Shown piece after piece: positions 36,007-43,723 of a stretch of DNA of 64,000 nucleotides (positions within the stretch are counted from its first letter, which is position 1; every line of letters starts with the position of its first letter). This stretch comes from Salinactinospora qingdaonensis (GTDB lineage Bacteria; Actinomycetota; Actinomycetes; Streptosporangiales; Streptosporangiaceae): the NCBI RefSeq assembly GCF_039539445.1, contig NZ_BAABDD010000018.1, positions 1 through 64,000 of the forward strand, in the 5' to 3' direction. The notes under the pieces were generated by a model, which was given only the letters and a program-made list of their open reading frames with translations, made no database searches and was not told the DNA's origin. The position numbers were made by a program, and so were the translations under genes.

Positions 36007-36462
36007 ATGAAGATTATCGTCGACGACTTGCTCGGCCCCGAGATCATCAACTTCCTTGAGGAGCACGTCGAGGAGATGCGGGCCGTGACCCCGCTGGAGA
36101 GCAAGCACGCGCTCGACCTCGAAGGGTTGCGCAAGCCCGAGGTCACGTTCTGGACGGTCGTGGACGGCCAGACCGTGCTGGGCTGTGGCGCGCTGAAGCG
36201 GCTGGACGCCGAGCACGCCGAGATCAAGTCGATGCGCACCGCTCCCGCGCACAAGCGCAGCGGGATCGCCTCCCACTTGCTGACACACATCATCTCCGAG
36301 GCCAGGAAGGCGGGCTACTCCAGGCTGAGCCTGGAGACCGGGTCGTTCGAGTTCTTCGAGCCCGCCCGTCGGCTCTACCAGAAGTTCGGCTTCACCTACT
36401 GCTCACCCTTCGCCGATTACACAGAGGACCCCAACAGCGTCTTCATGACCAAGGTGCTGTAG
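36007..36462 (+). CDS. GNAT N-acetyltransferase
   Basis: 151 residues forming one GNAT domain: 'FWTVVDGQTVLGCGALKRLDAEHAEIKSMRTAPAHKRSGIASHLLTHIISEARKAGYSRLSLETGS' includes the acetyl-CoA pyrophosphate loop (KRSGIA) and the following helix. The pattern 'SKHALDLEGLRKPEVTFW' is shared with the broad YsnE-type family. GGGAG stands before the ATG at 36007. In tabtoxin biology a GNAT (Ttr) acetylates the free warhead for self-protection and another (TblD) is in the cluster, so a resistance or pathway role is possible; no direct evidence. Confidence 0.85.
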   Translation: MKIIVDDLLGPEIINFLEEHVEEMRAVTPLESKHALDLEGLRKPEVTFWTVVDGQTVLGCGALKRLDAEHAEIKSMRTAPAHKRSGIASHLLTHIISEARKAGYSRLSLETGSFEFFEPARRLYQKFGFTYCSPFADYTEDPNSVFMTKVL

Positions 36463-36513
36463 CGCCCGAACCGTCCCGATCAGGGCGCAGGAGATCGACA
36501 GAGGAGGTAGCAC

Positions 36514-37455
36514 GTGACGGAGATGGTGTACCCCTATGACCGGGAGCTGTACAACCGGTTATTCCTGAACTGCTACCAGCGGCAGTCCATGGTGGCGCTG
36601 GCCGAGCGGGTCCCCAGCGTGTACCAGTTGTTCCACCGCTGCCTGGTCAGCACCGACGACATTCTTGACCAGATCATCAAGCGGCAGCGGCCCAAGTACG
36701 ACTTCGAAAGCGACTTCTTCGCCCCGGAGGATCTGGCGAGGATCGGCCTCGTCGCCGAGGACGTGCCTGTCGACACCTACGCCGAGGCCCGCTCTCTGGT
36801 GCTGGACACCGTGCACCGGGAGGGCTACGTGGTCTTGGTGATCGACGTCTTCTACCTGCCGCACTGCCCCGAGTACCGCAACGAGCACCTGGTTCACACC
36901 GTCACGCTGCGGGACTACGACGCCGGCGAGTGGTCGCTCGTCGACGACAACCCGGCGAGCGTGCTGTGCTGGTACCGCTATCCCGAAGAGGTGGTCGCCG
37001 CCAGTTTCGACAACAACCAGCGGCGCAGGGTCAGGTATTTCACGACCAAGGATTTCGACGCTCAGCAGGCCCACCACGAAACCGCGATGGCGTTCGCCAC
37101 GCTGCTCGACACCCACCACGACAGCTACACGCTGCTGTCGGAGATCGGCGACATTCTCACGTGCCCCTGGATCGCGACGGAAACCGCCATTTCGCTGCTG
37201 CACGACGCTTTCTCGATCTACCAGGGTGCGCGGAGTTGCCTGCTGGAATACGTCCGGCACGCCCTCGGCGCCCCCGATACGCACGCCGGCATCGGCCGCA
37301 TCGTGGAGCGGGCCGGCGATGTGCGCAACCATCTGCTCCTGGGCAAGGTGACGGGGATGGTCGATTCCGGCTATATGGCATCCGCCTGCCACGAGCTCAA
37401 GGGCGCAGAGGAGGAGGCGTTGTCGCTTCTGCGCAGGGCTGCCGAGAAGAACTAG
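36514..37455 (+). CDS. BtrH-like cysteine acyltransferase family protein
   Basis: 313 residues. The N-terminal half resembles the BtrH_N domain (papain/C39-like fold): nucleophile candidate C20 in 'LFLNCYQRQSM', H128 in 'HLVHTVTLRDYD' and D144/D145 in 'SLVDDNP', in the order Cys-His-Asp. In butirosin biosynthesis BtrH moves an acyl group from a carrier protein to an amine. The C-terminal half is helical and unassigned. GTG start at 36514 with GAGGAGGTAG upstream. With three carrier proteins near, off-loading of a carrier-bound amino acid onto an amine is a reasonable hypothesis. Confidence 0.72.
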   Translation: MTEMVYPYDRELYNRLFLNCYQRQSMVALAERVPSVYQLFHRCLVSTDDILDQIIKRQRPKYDFESDFFAPEDLARIGLVAEDVPVDTYAEARSLVLDTVHREGYVVLVIDVFYLPHCPEYRNEHLVHTVTLRDYDAGEWSLVDDNPASVLCWYRYPEEVVAASFDNNQRRRVRYFTTKDFDAQQAHHETAMAFATLLDTHHDSYTLLSEIGDILTCPWIATETAISLLHDAFSIYQGARSCLLEYVRHALGAPDTHAGIGRIVERAGDVRNHLLLGKVTGMVDSGYMASACHELKGAEEEALSLLRRAAEKN

Positions 37456-37715
37456 CGGCCATGGAGCCCGGATCGGCGGGGCGGGACCGCTCGCGTTGTG
37501 CTCGCCTCGGGCCAGTGCCGGCTGCGCGCGTCGAATGGCCCGGCAGGCGTGACTTGGGATTGGCGAGGTCAACCGACCACAGGCATCGATTCCGTCATAC
37601 CGAAAATGAAAAATATTGCTCGACATGACTCGCGAGATTTATTATAAAGAGAAGTTTGACTTTATCAAGAATGTAATATTCTGGAAACAATATTTCGGTT
37701 GGCCGAGGGACTCAA
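37456..37715 (+). promoter_or_regulatory. AT-rich promoter region before the second ATP-grasp gene
   Basis: 260 bases whose last 100 are strikingly AT-rich for this genome. TTGACT (about 37657) and TAATAT/TATTCT (about 37675) are candidate promoter elements, although their spacing (12-15 bases) is short. A repeated AATATT flanks an eight-base gap just before the gene. It probably starts a new transcription unit. Confidence 0.45.
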
Positions 37716-38930
37716 TTGCACATCCTTGTCCTGCACCGTGTTCCGGACTCGTTCGTTCACTACGCCGAGAACATCGACCATGACGAGCACAGCGTCACCT
37801 ACGTGAGCGTGGGCGAACGTATGGCCACGCTGCCCGCCGACGTCCCGGCCCGCCGGATCGAGCGCCCCGGCACCGGCGACACGGCCGCTGAGGTGCTCGA
37901 CGCCGTGCGCGGCCTGCCGAAACCGGACCGGGTGATCGCGCTGTCGGAGTACGACCTGCTGCCGGCGGCACGGGTGCGCGAAGCGCTCGGGGTCCCCGGT
38001 GACCACGAAAAAGACGTGCTGCCCGCGCGGGACAAGGTCGTGATGAAGTCCGCGGTGGCGCGGGCGGGGCTGCGGGCACCGCGTTTCGCCCCGCTGCCCG
38101 AGGCGTTCACCGAGGGCGCCGACTCGGTCGCGTGGAAGGGGGCGACCGTTCTCAAACCGCTGGCCGGCGCCTCCAGCGAGGGGGTCCGTACGTTCTCGAC
38201 CGTGGCCGAGGCGCTGGAGGCGATGGGCGGCCAGGAGCACGCGACCGATCGCGAAGGCTTCGAGATCGAGGAGTTCGTCGAGGGGCCGATCATCCACGTC
38301 GACGGTCTCGTCGTGGGTGGGGAGCTGGTCACCGTCCAGGCCAGCCGCTATGTCGGCACCTGCCTGGGCTATGCCGAGGGCCGTCCCATGGGCTCGATGC
38401 AGATCGACACCTCCCCGGAGGTGGTCGGCTGGACCCGGGACTGCCTGCGCGCGGTGGGGATCACCGACGGCCCTTTCCACCTCGAAGGTATCGAGACCAC
38501 CGAGGGTCTGGTCTTCATGGAGGTCGGGGCGCGGTTCGGCGGCGCCGACGTGGTCGACAGCTTCGAGCTGGCCACAGGCGTGCACCTCCCCTCCGCCCAG
38601 GTTCGCCTGCTATTGGACGGTGAGGGGGCGCTCCCTTCGGCGCGGGTGCCCGCCCCCCATGAACGCTTCGGCTGGTTCGTCGTCCCGGGCCACACCCTCG
38701 GCGCCACGTACTGCCGGGTCGACGGCGTGGCGGACTTTCGCGACGATCCGATCGTACGGCGCTGGGTACAGCGCGCCCCCGACGAGCCGATCAAAGAGAC
38801 CATCACCTACGCCGACACCGACGTTCCCCTCGCGGGGGTGCTCGGGCCGGCACCGGCGCCCGTCCTGGAGCGGTTCCTCACCGACCTGTTCGCGTCGGTG
38901 CGGGTGGAACCCGCACCGGCTCCGACCTGA
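37716..38930 (+). CDS. ATP-grasp ligase (second)
   Basis: 404 residues. The pre-ATP-grasp domain starts 'HILVLHRVPDSFVHY'; the ATP-grasp core has 'GATVLKPLAGASSEGVRTF', 'FEIEEFVEGPIIHVDGLVVGG' and the metal site 'GPFHLEGIETTEGLVFMEVGARFGGAD'. It belongs to the carboxylate-amine ligase group that builds peptides. It differs substantially from the other two ATP-grasp proteins here. TTG start at 37716, preceded by GAGGGA. Coupling of the finished amino acid to a second amino acid is the likely type of reaction. Confidence 0.84.
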   Translation: MHILVLHRVPDSFVHYAENIDHDEHSVTYVSVGERMATLPADVPARRIERPGTGDTAAEVLDAVRGLPKPDRVIALSEYDLLPAARVREALGVPGDHEKDVLPARDKVVMKSAVARAGLRAPRFAPLPEAFTEGADSVAWKGATVLKPLAGASSEGVRTFSTVAEALEAMGGQEHATDREGFEIEEFVEGPIIHVDGLVVGGELVTVQASRYVGTCLGYAEGRPMGSMQIDTSPEVVGWTRDCLRAVGITDGPFHLEGIETTEGLVFMEVGARFGGADVVDSFELATGVHLPSAQVRLLLDGEGALPSARVPAPHERFGWFVVPGHTLGATYCRVDGVADFRDDPIVRRWVQRAPDEPIKETITYADTDVPLAGVLGPAPAPVLERFLTDLFASVRVEPAPAPT

Positions 38931-38976
38931 GCCCGCCGGCTCGCCCCGTCCCTCCCGGTAGACCGAAGGGGTCCCC

Positions 38977-40212
38977 ATGGCACAACCTGACCACAAGCCG
39001 CTGCTGCTGCTCATCACCACCGGGCTCCGGCGCTACCGCGAGTACCTGCTGCGCTCGATCTGCACCCGCTACCGCGTCCACCTGATCCACAGCGTCGAGC
39101 CCACGTGGGAGCTGGAGTACGTGGCCGGTGCGACCGTGGTGCGCGACACGGGTGCCGAGAACGTCGTGGCCGCGGCCCGGCAGATCGCGGCGCAGCAGCG
39201 GGTCACCGGGGTCATGAGCTGGCACGAGGAGCATATCGTGCAGGCGGCGCTGGTCGCCGAGGAGCTGGGGCTGCCCGGCACTCGGGCCGAGGCCGTGTGG
39301 CGCTGCCGCGACAAGTTCCAGACCCGCACGACACTGGCCGCCGAGGGGCTTGCCCAGCCGGCCTTCATGCTGGTCGGCACCGCGGAAGAGGCGATGACCG
39401 CCGCGGACAAGCTCGGCTACCCGGTGGTGGTCAAGCCGCGCGCCGCCGGGGGAAGCCAGGGCGTCACCCTGGTCCACGACGCCGCGGAGCTGGCCGACCA
39501 TTTCGCCGTCAGCCGGGACGTCGTGGTCACCGACACACCGGACTACGAGCAGGGGGTCCTGGTCGAGGAGTACCTGGACGCACCCGAGATCAGTGTCGAC
39601 TCGGTGGTGTACCGCGGCCGGGTGAAGCCGCTGTTTCTGGGCCGCAAGGACGTCGGCTTCCCGCCGTTCTTCGAGGAGACCGGGCACCTGGTCAGCCACG
39701 CCGACCCGCTGCTGGGCGACCCCGAGCTGCTGGGGGCGCTGGAGGCGATCCACGCGGCTCTGGGCTACACCGACGGCTGGACCCACGCCGAACTGCGCCT
39801 GACCGCGCAGGGCCCCAAGCTGATCGAGGTCAACGGCCGGCTGGGGGGCGACATGATCCCCTACCTGGGCATGCGAGCCTCCGGCATCGACCCTGGGCTG
39901 GCCGCGGCGGCCGTGGCCTGCGGCGAGGAGCCGGCGACCGCCGCCTCGGCGACCTCGGTGGCCGGCGTGCGGTTCTGCTACCCGCCCGAGAACGACACCC
40001 TGATCGAGTCGGTGGAGTTCGACCAAAGCGCGCTGCCGCCGGAGATCGACCTGGCGCTGCCGCTCGTGGAGCGGGGCGACGTGGTTTCCCCGCCGCGCAA
40101 GGGCCTCATCGACGGCCGGATCGCGTTGGCGACCGCGGTGGCGCCGCAGGCCCCGGAGTGCCGCCGTGCGCTCGACCACGCGCAGCGGGCACTGCGGCTG
40201 CGTGTGGGCTGA
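38977..40212 (+). CDS. ATP-grasp ligase (third)
   Basis: 411 residues. 'LLLLITTGLRRYREYLL' begins the pre-ATP-grasp domain, 'YPVVVKPRAAGGSQGVTLV' is the ATP lid and 'THAELRLTAQGPKLIEVNGRLGGDMI' the Mg-binding region. It is closest in pattern to BacD/carboxylase-like L-amino acid ligases. It starts 46 bases after the previous ATP-grasp gene (GAAGGGG upstream), so the two are probably co-transcribed and may add two different residues or act on different partners. Confidence 0.85.
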   Translation: MAQPDHKPLLLLITTGLRRYREYLLRSICTRYRVHLIHSVEPTWELEYVAGATVVRDTGAENVVAAARQIAAQQRVTGVMSWHEEHIVQAALVAEELGLPGTRAEAVWRCRDKFQTRTTLAAEGLAQPAFMLVGTAEEAMTAADKLGYPVVVKPRAAGGSQGVTLVHDAAELADHFAVSRDVVVTDTPDYEQGVLVEEYLDAPEISVDSVVYRGRVKPLFLGRKDVGFPPFFEETGHLVSHADPLLGDPELLGALEAIHAALGYTDGWTHAELRLTAQGPKLIEVNGRLGGDMIPYLGMRASGIDPGLAAAAVACGEEPATAASATSVAGVRFCYPPENDTLIESVEFDQSALPPEIDLALPLVERGDVVSPPRKGLIDGRIALATAVAPQAPECRRALDHAQRALRLRVG

Positions 40213-40383
40213 GCGCACTTATGGCGTACAGGTGCAAACGGGGACGTTGCGCGTGGGCACGCGCGCGGGCTGAGCCCCGCGCTTTCTCGGAAGACGCCGG
40301 TACTTGCGGGCGGGCACCGGCGCAGCGCACACGCGGGTGAAATACGAGCGAGGCCGGTCAGCCGGCGGTTGGGCGAGGTGCAC

Positions 40384-42030
40384 ATGACGGTGCTTGCCGA
40401 TCTCGCGGCGGACTACGTCGCGGAGTTCGCGAAGTTGGACCCCTGCCAGGCCACGATGATGGGGATCGCCGGCCAGGAGGCCGAACTGACCGACTACAGC
40501 CCCCACGGGTGGGCGGCTCGCGGCGACCTGGCCCGCCGCACGCTCGCTGCTTTGGCGGCCACCCCGGTCGCCGGAGAGGGGGAGCGGGTCGCCGCGCGGG
40601 TGCTACGGGAGCGGCTAGAGGTCGACGTGGCGCTGCTTGACGCCGGGATCGCCGAGGCCGACCTCAACATCCTCGACGGGCCGTTGCAGCGACTGCACCA
40701 GGCTGTCGAACTGCTCGATCAAGGCGAGCAGACCCGCTGGCCCGACGTGGCGTCCCGGCTGGACGGCTTCCCCGCCGCGCTGGCGCGGTTGCAGGAGGGG
40801 CTGACCGCGGCGCGCCGCGACGGCCGGGTGGCAGCGCGCCGACAGGTGGCCGGTGCCGTGACGCAGTGCGAGGAGAGCGCCGGCTACGTCGTGGCACTCG
40901 CCGAGCGCTACCCCGGCGGCGCGCTGGAGCGGCAGTTGGAACAGGCCGCGCAGGCCGCCGGGCGGGCGCTGCGCGACTTCGCCGCCTTCCTCGACCGCGA
41001 CCTGGCGCCGCACGCCCCCGAGCGCGACGCCGTGGGCCGCGACCGCTACACGCTGGAGGTGCGTAACCACCTCGGCACCACCCTCGACCTGGCCGAGACC
41101 TACGCTTGGGGCTGGGAGGAACTGGCGCACATCGAGACGCAGATGCGCGAGCTGGCGGCGGAGATCGCACCGGGCGAACCGCTGGTGGCCGTGTTCGCCG
41201 CCCTGGACGCCGACCCCGCCCACCAGATCCACGGCGCCGATGCCTTCCGTGGCTACTTGCAGGAGCTGGCTGAGCAGGCTATCGACGACCTCGACGGGAC
41301 ACACTTCACCATCCCCGCCGCGCTGCGCCGTGTCGAGTGCCGTGTTCCCGCCGCGACCACCGGCGGCATCTCCTACCTGGCGCCGGCCGAGGACCTGTCC
41401 CGCCCCGGCCAGGTGTGGTGGACCGTTCCCGATCCGGACGCCACGATTCCCACCTGGACGGTTCCAGCGATCATGTACCACGAGGGGGTCCCCGGCCACC
41501 ACCTGCAACTGGGGGGCACCGTCCTCAGCCACACCCTCAACCATTTCCAGCGGGTCGCCGCTGAGCTGCACCCCGGCCACGCCGAGGGGTGGGGACTCTA
41601 CGCCGAACGACTCATGGACGAACTCGGCTACTACCAGCAGCCCGCGCACCGCCTCGGCATGCTCGCCTCCGGTCAGCAGTTGCGCGCGGCCCGCGTCGTG
41701 CTCGACATCGGGATGCACCTGGAGCTGGAGATCCCGCGCGGCACCGGCTTCTACGAGGGACAGCGGTGGAACCGGGAGCTGGGGCTGGAGTTTCTGCGTA
41801 GCCGGCTGCCCGAGGACGACGCCACGCTTTCTTTCGAGATCGACCGTTACTTGGGGCGCCCCGGCCAGGCCCTGGCCTACAAGGTGGGCGAACGGGTGTG
41901 GCTGCGGGCCCGCGACGCCCAGCGCCGCGCCAAAGGCGCCGCCTTCGACGCCCGAGAGTTCCACCGGTTGGCGCTGGAGCTAGGACCCATGGGGCTGGAC
42001 CTACTCGCCGACGAACTCGGCCGCCGTTGA
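40384..42030 (+). CDS. DUF885 zinc metallopeptidase-like protein
   Basis: 548 residues. The DUF885 signature is complete: 'MYHEGVPGHHLQLGGTVLSHTLNHF' (HExxxxHH zinc site) and 'PGHAEGWGLYAERLMDELGYY'. Family members act as carboxypeptidase-like or dipeptidase-like enzymes. There is no signal peptide, so it is expected in the cytoplasm. ATG at 40384 follows GAGGTG. Last gene of the rightward part of the locus. Tabtoxin clusters carry a zinc aminopeptidase (TabP) that frees the toxic amino acid from its dipeptide; this gene or 25185-26573 could fill that role. Confidence 0.85.
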   Translation: MTVLADLAADYVAEFAKLDPCQATMMGIAGQEAELTDYSPHGWAARGDLARRTLAALAATPVAGEGERVAARVLRERLEVDVALLDAGIAEADLNILDGPLQRLHQAVELLDQGEQTRWPDVASRLDGFPAALARLQEGLTAARRDGRVAARRQVAGAVTQCEESAGYVVALAERYPGGALERQLEQAAQAAGRALRDFAAFLDRDLAPHAPERDAVGRDRYTLEVRNHLGTTLDLAETYAWGWEELAHIETQMRELAAEIAPGEPLVAVFAALDADPAHQIHGADAFRGYLQELAEQAIDDLDGTHFTIPAALRRVECRVPAATTGGISYLAPAEDLSRPGQVWWTVPDPDATIPTWTVPAIMYHEGVPGHHLQLGGTVLSHTLNHFQRVAAELHPGHAEGWGLYAERLMDELGYYQQPAHRLGMLASGQQLRAARVVLDIGMHLELEIPRGTGFYEGQRWNRELGLEFLRSRLPEDDATLSFEIDRYLGRPGQALAYKVGERVWLRARDAQRRAKGAAFDAREFHRLALELGPMGLDLLADELGRR

Positions 42031-42094
42031 CCCCGCCGTTTTCCCGGTGCGTAACGCCCGGCACAGTGGCCCCCCTCACCTGAGGTGTCCACCA

Positions 42095-42177
42095 TCGCTC
42101 GTGCCTCGATCGAGGCACGAGCAAACGAAAACCCTCCCCACAGCTCCACACTCCAGCCGTTCGAAAAACAAAACCTA
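42095..42177. repeat. Dispersed intergenic repeat with perfect 26-base palindrome
   Basis: Positions 42097-42122 form a perfect palindrome with arms starting GCTCGTGCCTCGA. From there to 42177 the sequence, read on the minus strand, matches the copy after the thioredoxin gene, beginning at the MFS stop codon (TAGGTTTTGTTTTTCGAACG against TAGGTTGTTGTTTTTCAACG). It lies between convergent genes and could serve as their terminator. Confidence 0.72.
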
Positions 42178-43671
42178 ATCCTCGGCCTGTTGCTTGGGCG
42201 GAGCCGGGGCGGGCGCGGGGGCGGGGGCAGCGTCGGTGGCGCGGCGGATGATGAACGCGGCCGTAACGGCGCCGAGGACCAGCAGCGCCACTGGCAGGTA
42301 CATCGACTCGCTCAACGCGGCGCCGAAGGCGGCCATGGCCGACTCGGGCACCTCGCCCGCCGCGACTCCCTCGGCCGCGGCCCGCTCGCCGCCCAGGTCG
42401 TGGACGGCCATACGGCTGGCCACGACGGCGGCGATCGCGGCGCTGCCCAGCACCGACCCGACCTGGCGCATCGTGTTGTAAGCCCCTGCGCCGGCACCGG
42501 CCTGGTGCAGGGGGAGATTCAGGGTCGCGGTCACCGCCAGCGAGGGCCAGAGACAGGCGTTGGCGATACCGGCGAGGGCTGCGCCCACCAGGAACACCGG
42601 GATCGGCGAATCGGGGGTCATGAGCGTGGCGAAGCCCATGAGTGTGGCCGCGAACAGCGTGAAGCCGGCGACCGGGATCAACCGGGGGTGGAGCCGGTCG
42701 CCGAACATGCCGACGACGGGGACGAACAGCATGGCCAGGATCGCCATCGGGGCCAGCAGGAGCCCGGCGCCAACCCCCGACAGGGAGCGGACCTGCTCCA
42801 GGTAGAAGTACAGCGGGACCATGATCGCGGCCACCGCGGCGGCGGCTGCGGCGACGGCGACGCTGGACAGCGCGAAGTTGCGGTCCCTGAAGATACTCAG
42901 TGGCAGCAACGGCTCGCGGGTGGTGCGCCCCTGGTAGACGGTGAAGACGACCAGGACCGCCACTCCGGCGGCGATCATCCACCCCAGCCACGCCTCCCAG
43001 CCGCGGTTGCCGCCTTCTTGAATACCGAACACCAGCAGGAACATGCCGGTGAAGCTGAGCACGACGCCGGGGATGTCGAACCTGCGCCGTCTCTCAGATG
43101 TGTGGCTGGTGAGCACGGGCACGAACCGGATGGCCAGGATCAGGCCGGCGGCGCCGACCGGAACGTTGCTGAAGAAGATCCACTCCCAGCCGACCTGATC
43201 GGCCAGGACGCCTCCCAGCAGCGGCCCGACGAGGTTGGCCAGCCCGGCGACACCACCCCACAGGCTCATGGCGGCGCTGCGCCGCTCCGGGGGAAAGATC
43301 CGGGTGATCATCGCCATCGTCTGCGGGGTGACCATAGCGGCCCCCACGCCTTGGACGGCGCGGGCCGCGATGAGCACCGTCACCGAGTCGGCCAGTCCGC
43401 ACCCCAACGACGCCAGCGTGAACAGCGCCAGGCCCCACAGGTAGACGCTGCGAGGGCCAAGGTAGTCGCCGAGCCGACCGGCCGGCAGCAGTAGGGCCGC
43501 GAAGGTGAGGAGGTAGGCGCTGGTGGCCCATACGACCTGCGAGACGCCGGTGTTCAGGCTCTCCATGATCACCGGGTTGGCCACGGCGACGATCGTCATG
43601 TCCAACACGACCATGAAATAGCCGACGACCAACGCTGTCAGGGCCGACCAGGGGTTGCGTTCAGCGGTCAC
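42175..43671 (-). CDS. DHA2-family MFS multidrug exporter (EmrB/QacA-like)
   Basis: 498 residues with about 14 transmembrane segments. Signature stretches are 'LDMTIVAVANPVIMESLN' (motif D1 region), 'GRLGDYLGPRSVYLWGLALF' (motif A) and 'GVGAAMVTPQTMAMI' (motif C side). The C-terminal Ala/Pro-rich tail is cytoplasmic. GTG start at 43671. Last gene of the leftward operon beginning at 51435. A drug-proton antiporter here suggests export of the cluster product; the other MFS gene at 16270 is of a different subfamily. Confidence 0.92.
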   Translation of the reverse strand: MTAERNPWSALTALVVGYFMVVLDMTIVAVANPVIMESLNTGVSQVVWATSAYLLTFAALLLPAGRLGDYLGPRSVYLWGLALFTLASLGCGLADSVTVLIAARAVQGVGAAMVTPQTMAMITRIFPPERRSAAMSLWGGVAGLANLVGPLLGGVLADQVGWEWIFFSNVPVGAAGLILAIRFVPVLTSHTSERRRRFDIPGVVLSFTGMFLLVFGIQEGGNRGWEAWLGWMIAAGVAVLVVFTVYQGRTTREPLLPLSIFRDRNFALSSVAVAAAAAAVAAIMVPLYFYLEQVRSLSGVGAGLLLAPMAILAMLFVPVVGMFGDRLHPRLIPVAGFTLFAATLMGFATLMTPDSPIPVFLVGAALAGIANACLWPSLAVTATLNLPLHQAGAGAGAYNTMRQVGSVLGSAAIAAVVASRMAVHDLGGERAAAEGVAAGEVPESAMAAFGAALSESMYLPVALLVLGAVTAAFIIRRATDAAPAPAPAPAPPKQQAED

Positions 43672-43723
43672 AGGTGCCCATTCCTTACTGGAGTTTCCCG
43701 AGGGCTCTGCGGGGGTGGAAACG

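Noticed and set aside
37657..37680. Confident promoter call for TTGACT and TAATAT before the second ATP-grasp gene
   Set aside because: Spacing of 12-15 bases is too short for a standard promoter, so it is only noted as a possible element within the AT-rich region.
15574..42122. Dispersed repeat copies as a CRISPR array or attachment site
   Set aside because: Copies are tens of kilobases apart without regular spacers, cas genes, integrase or tRNA.
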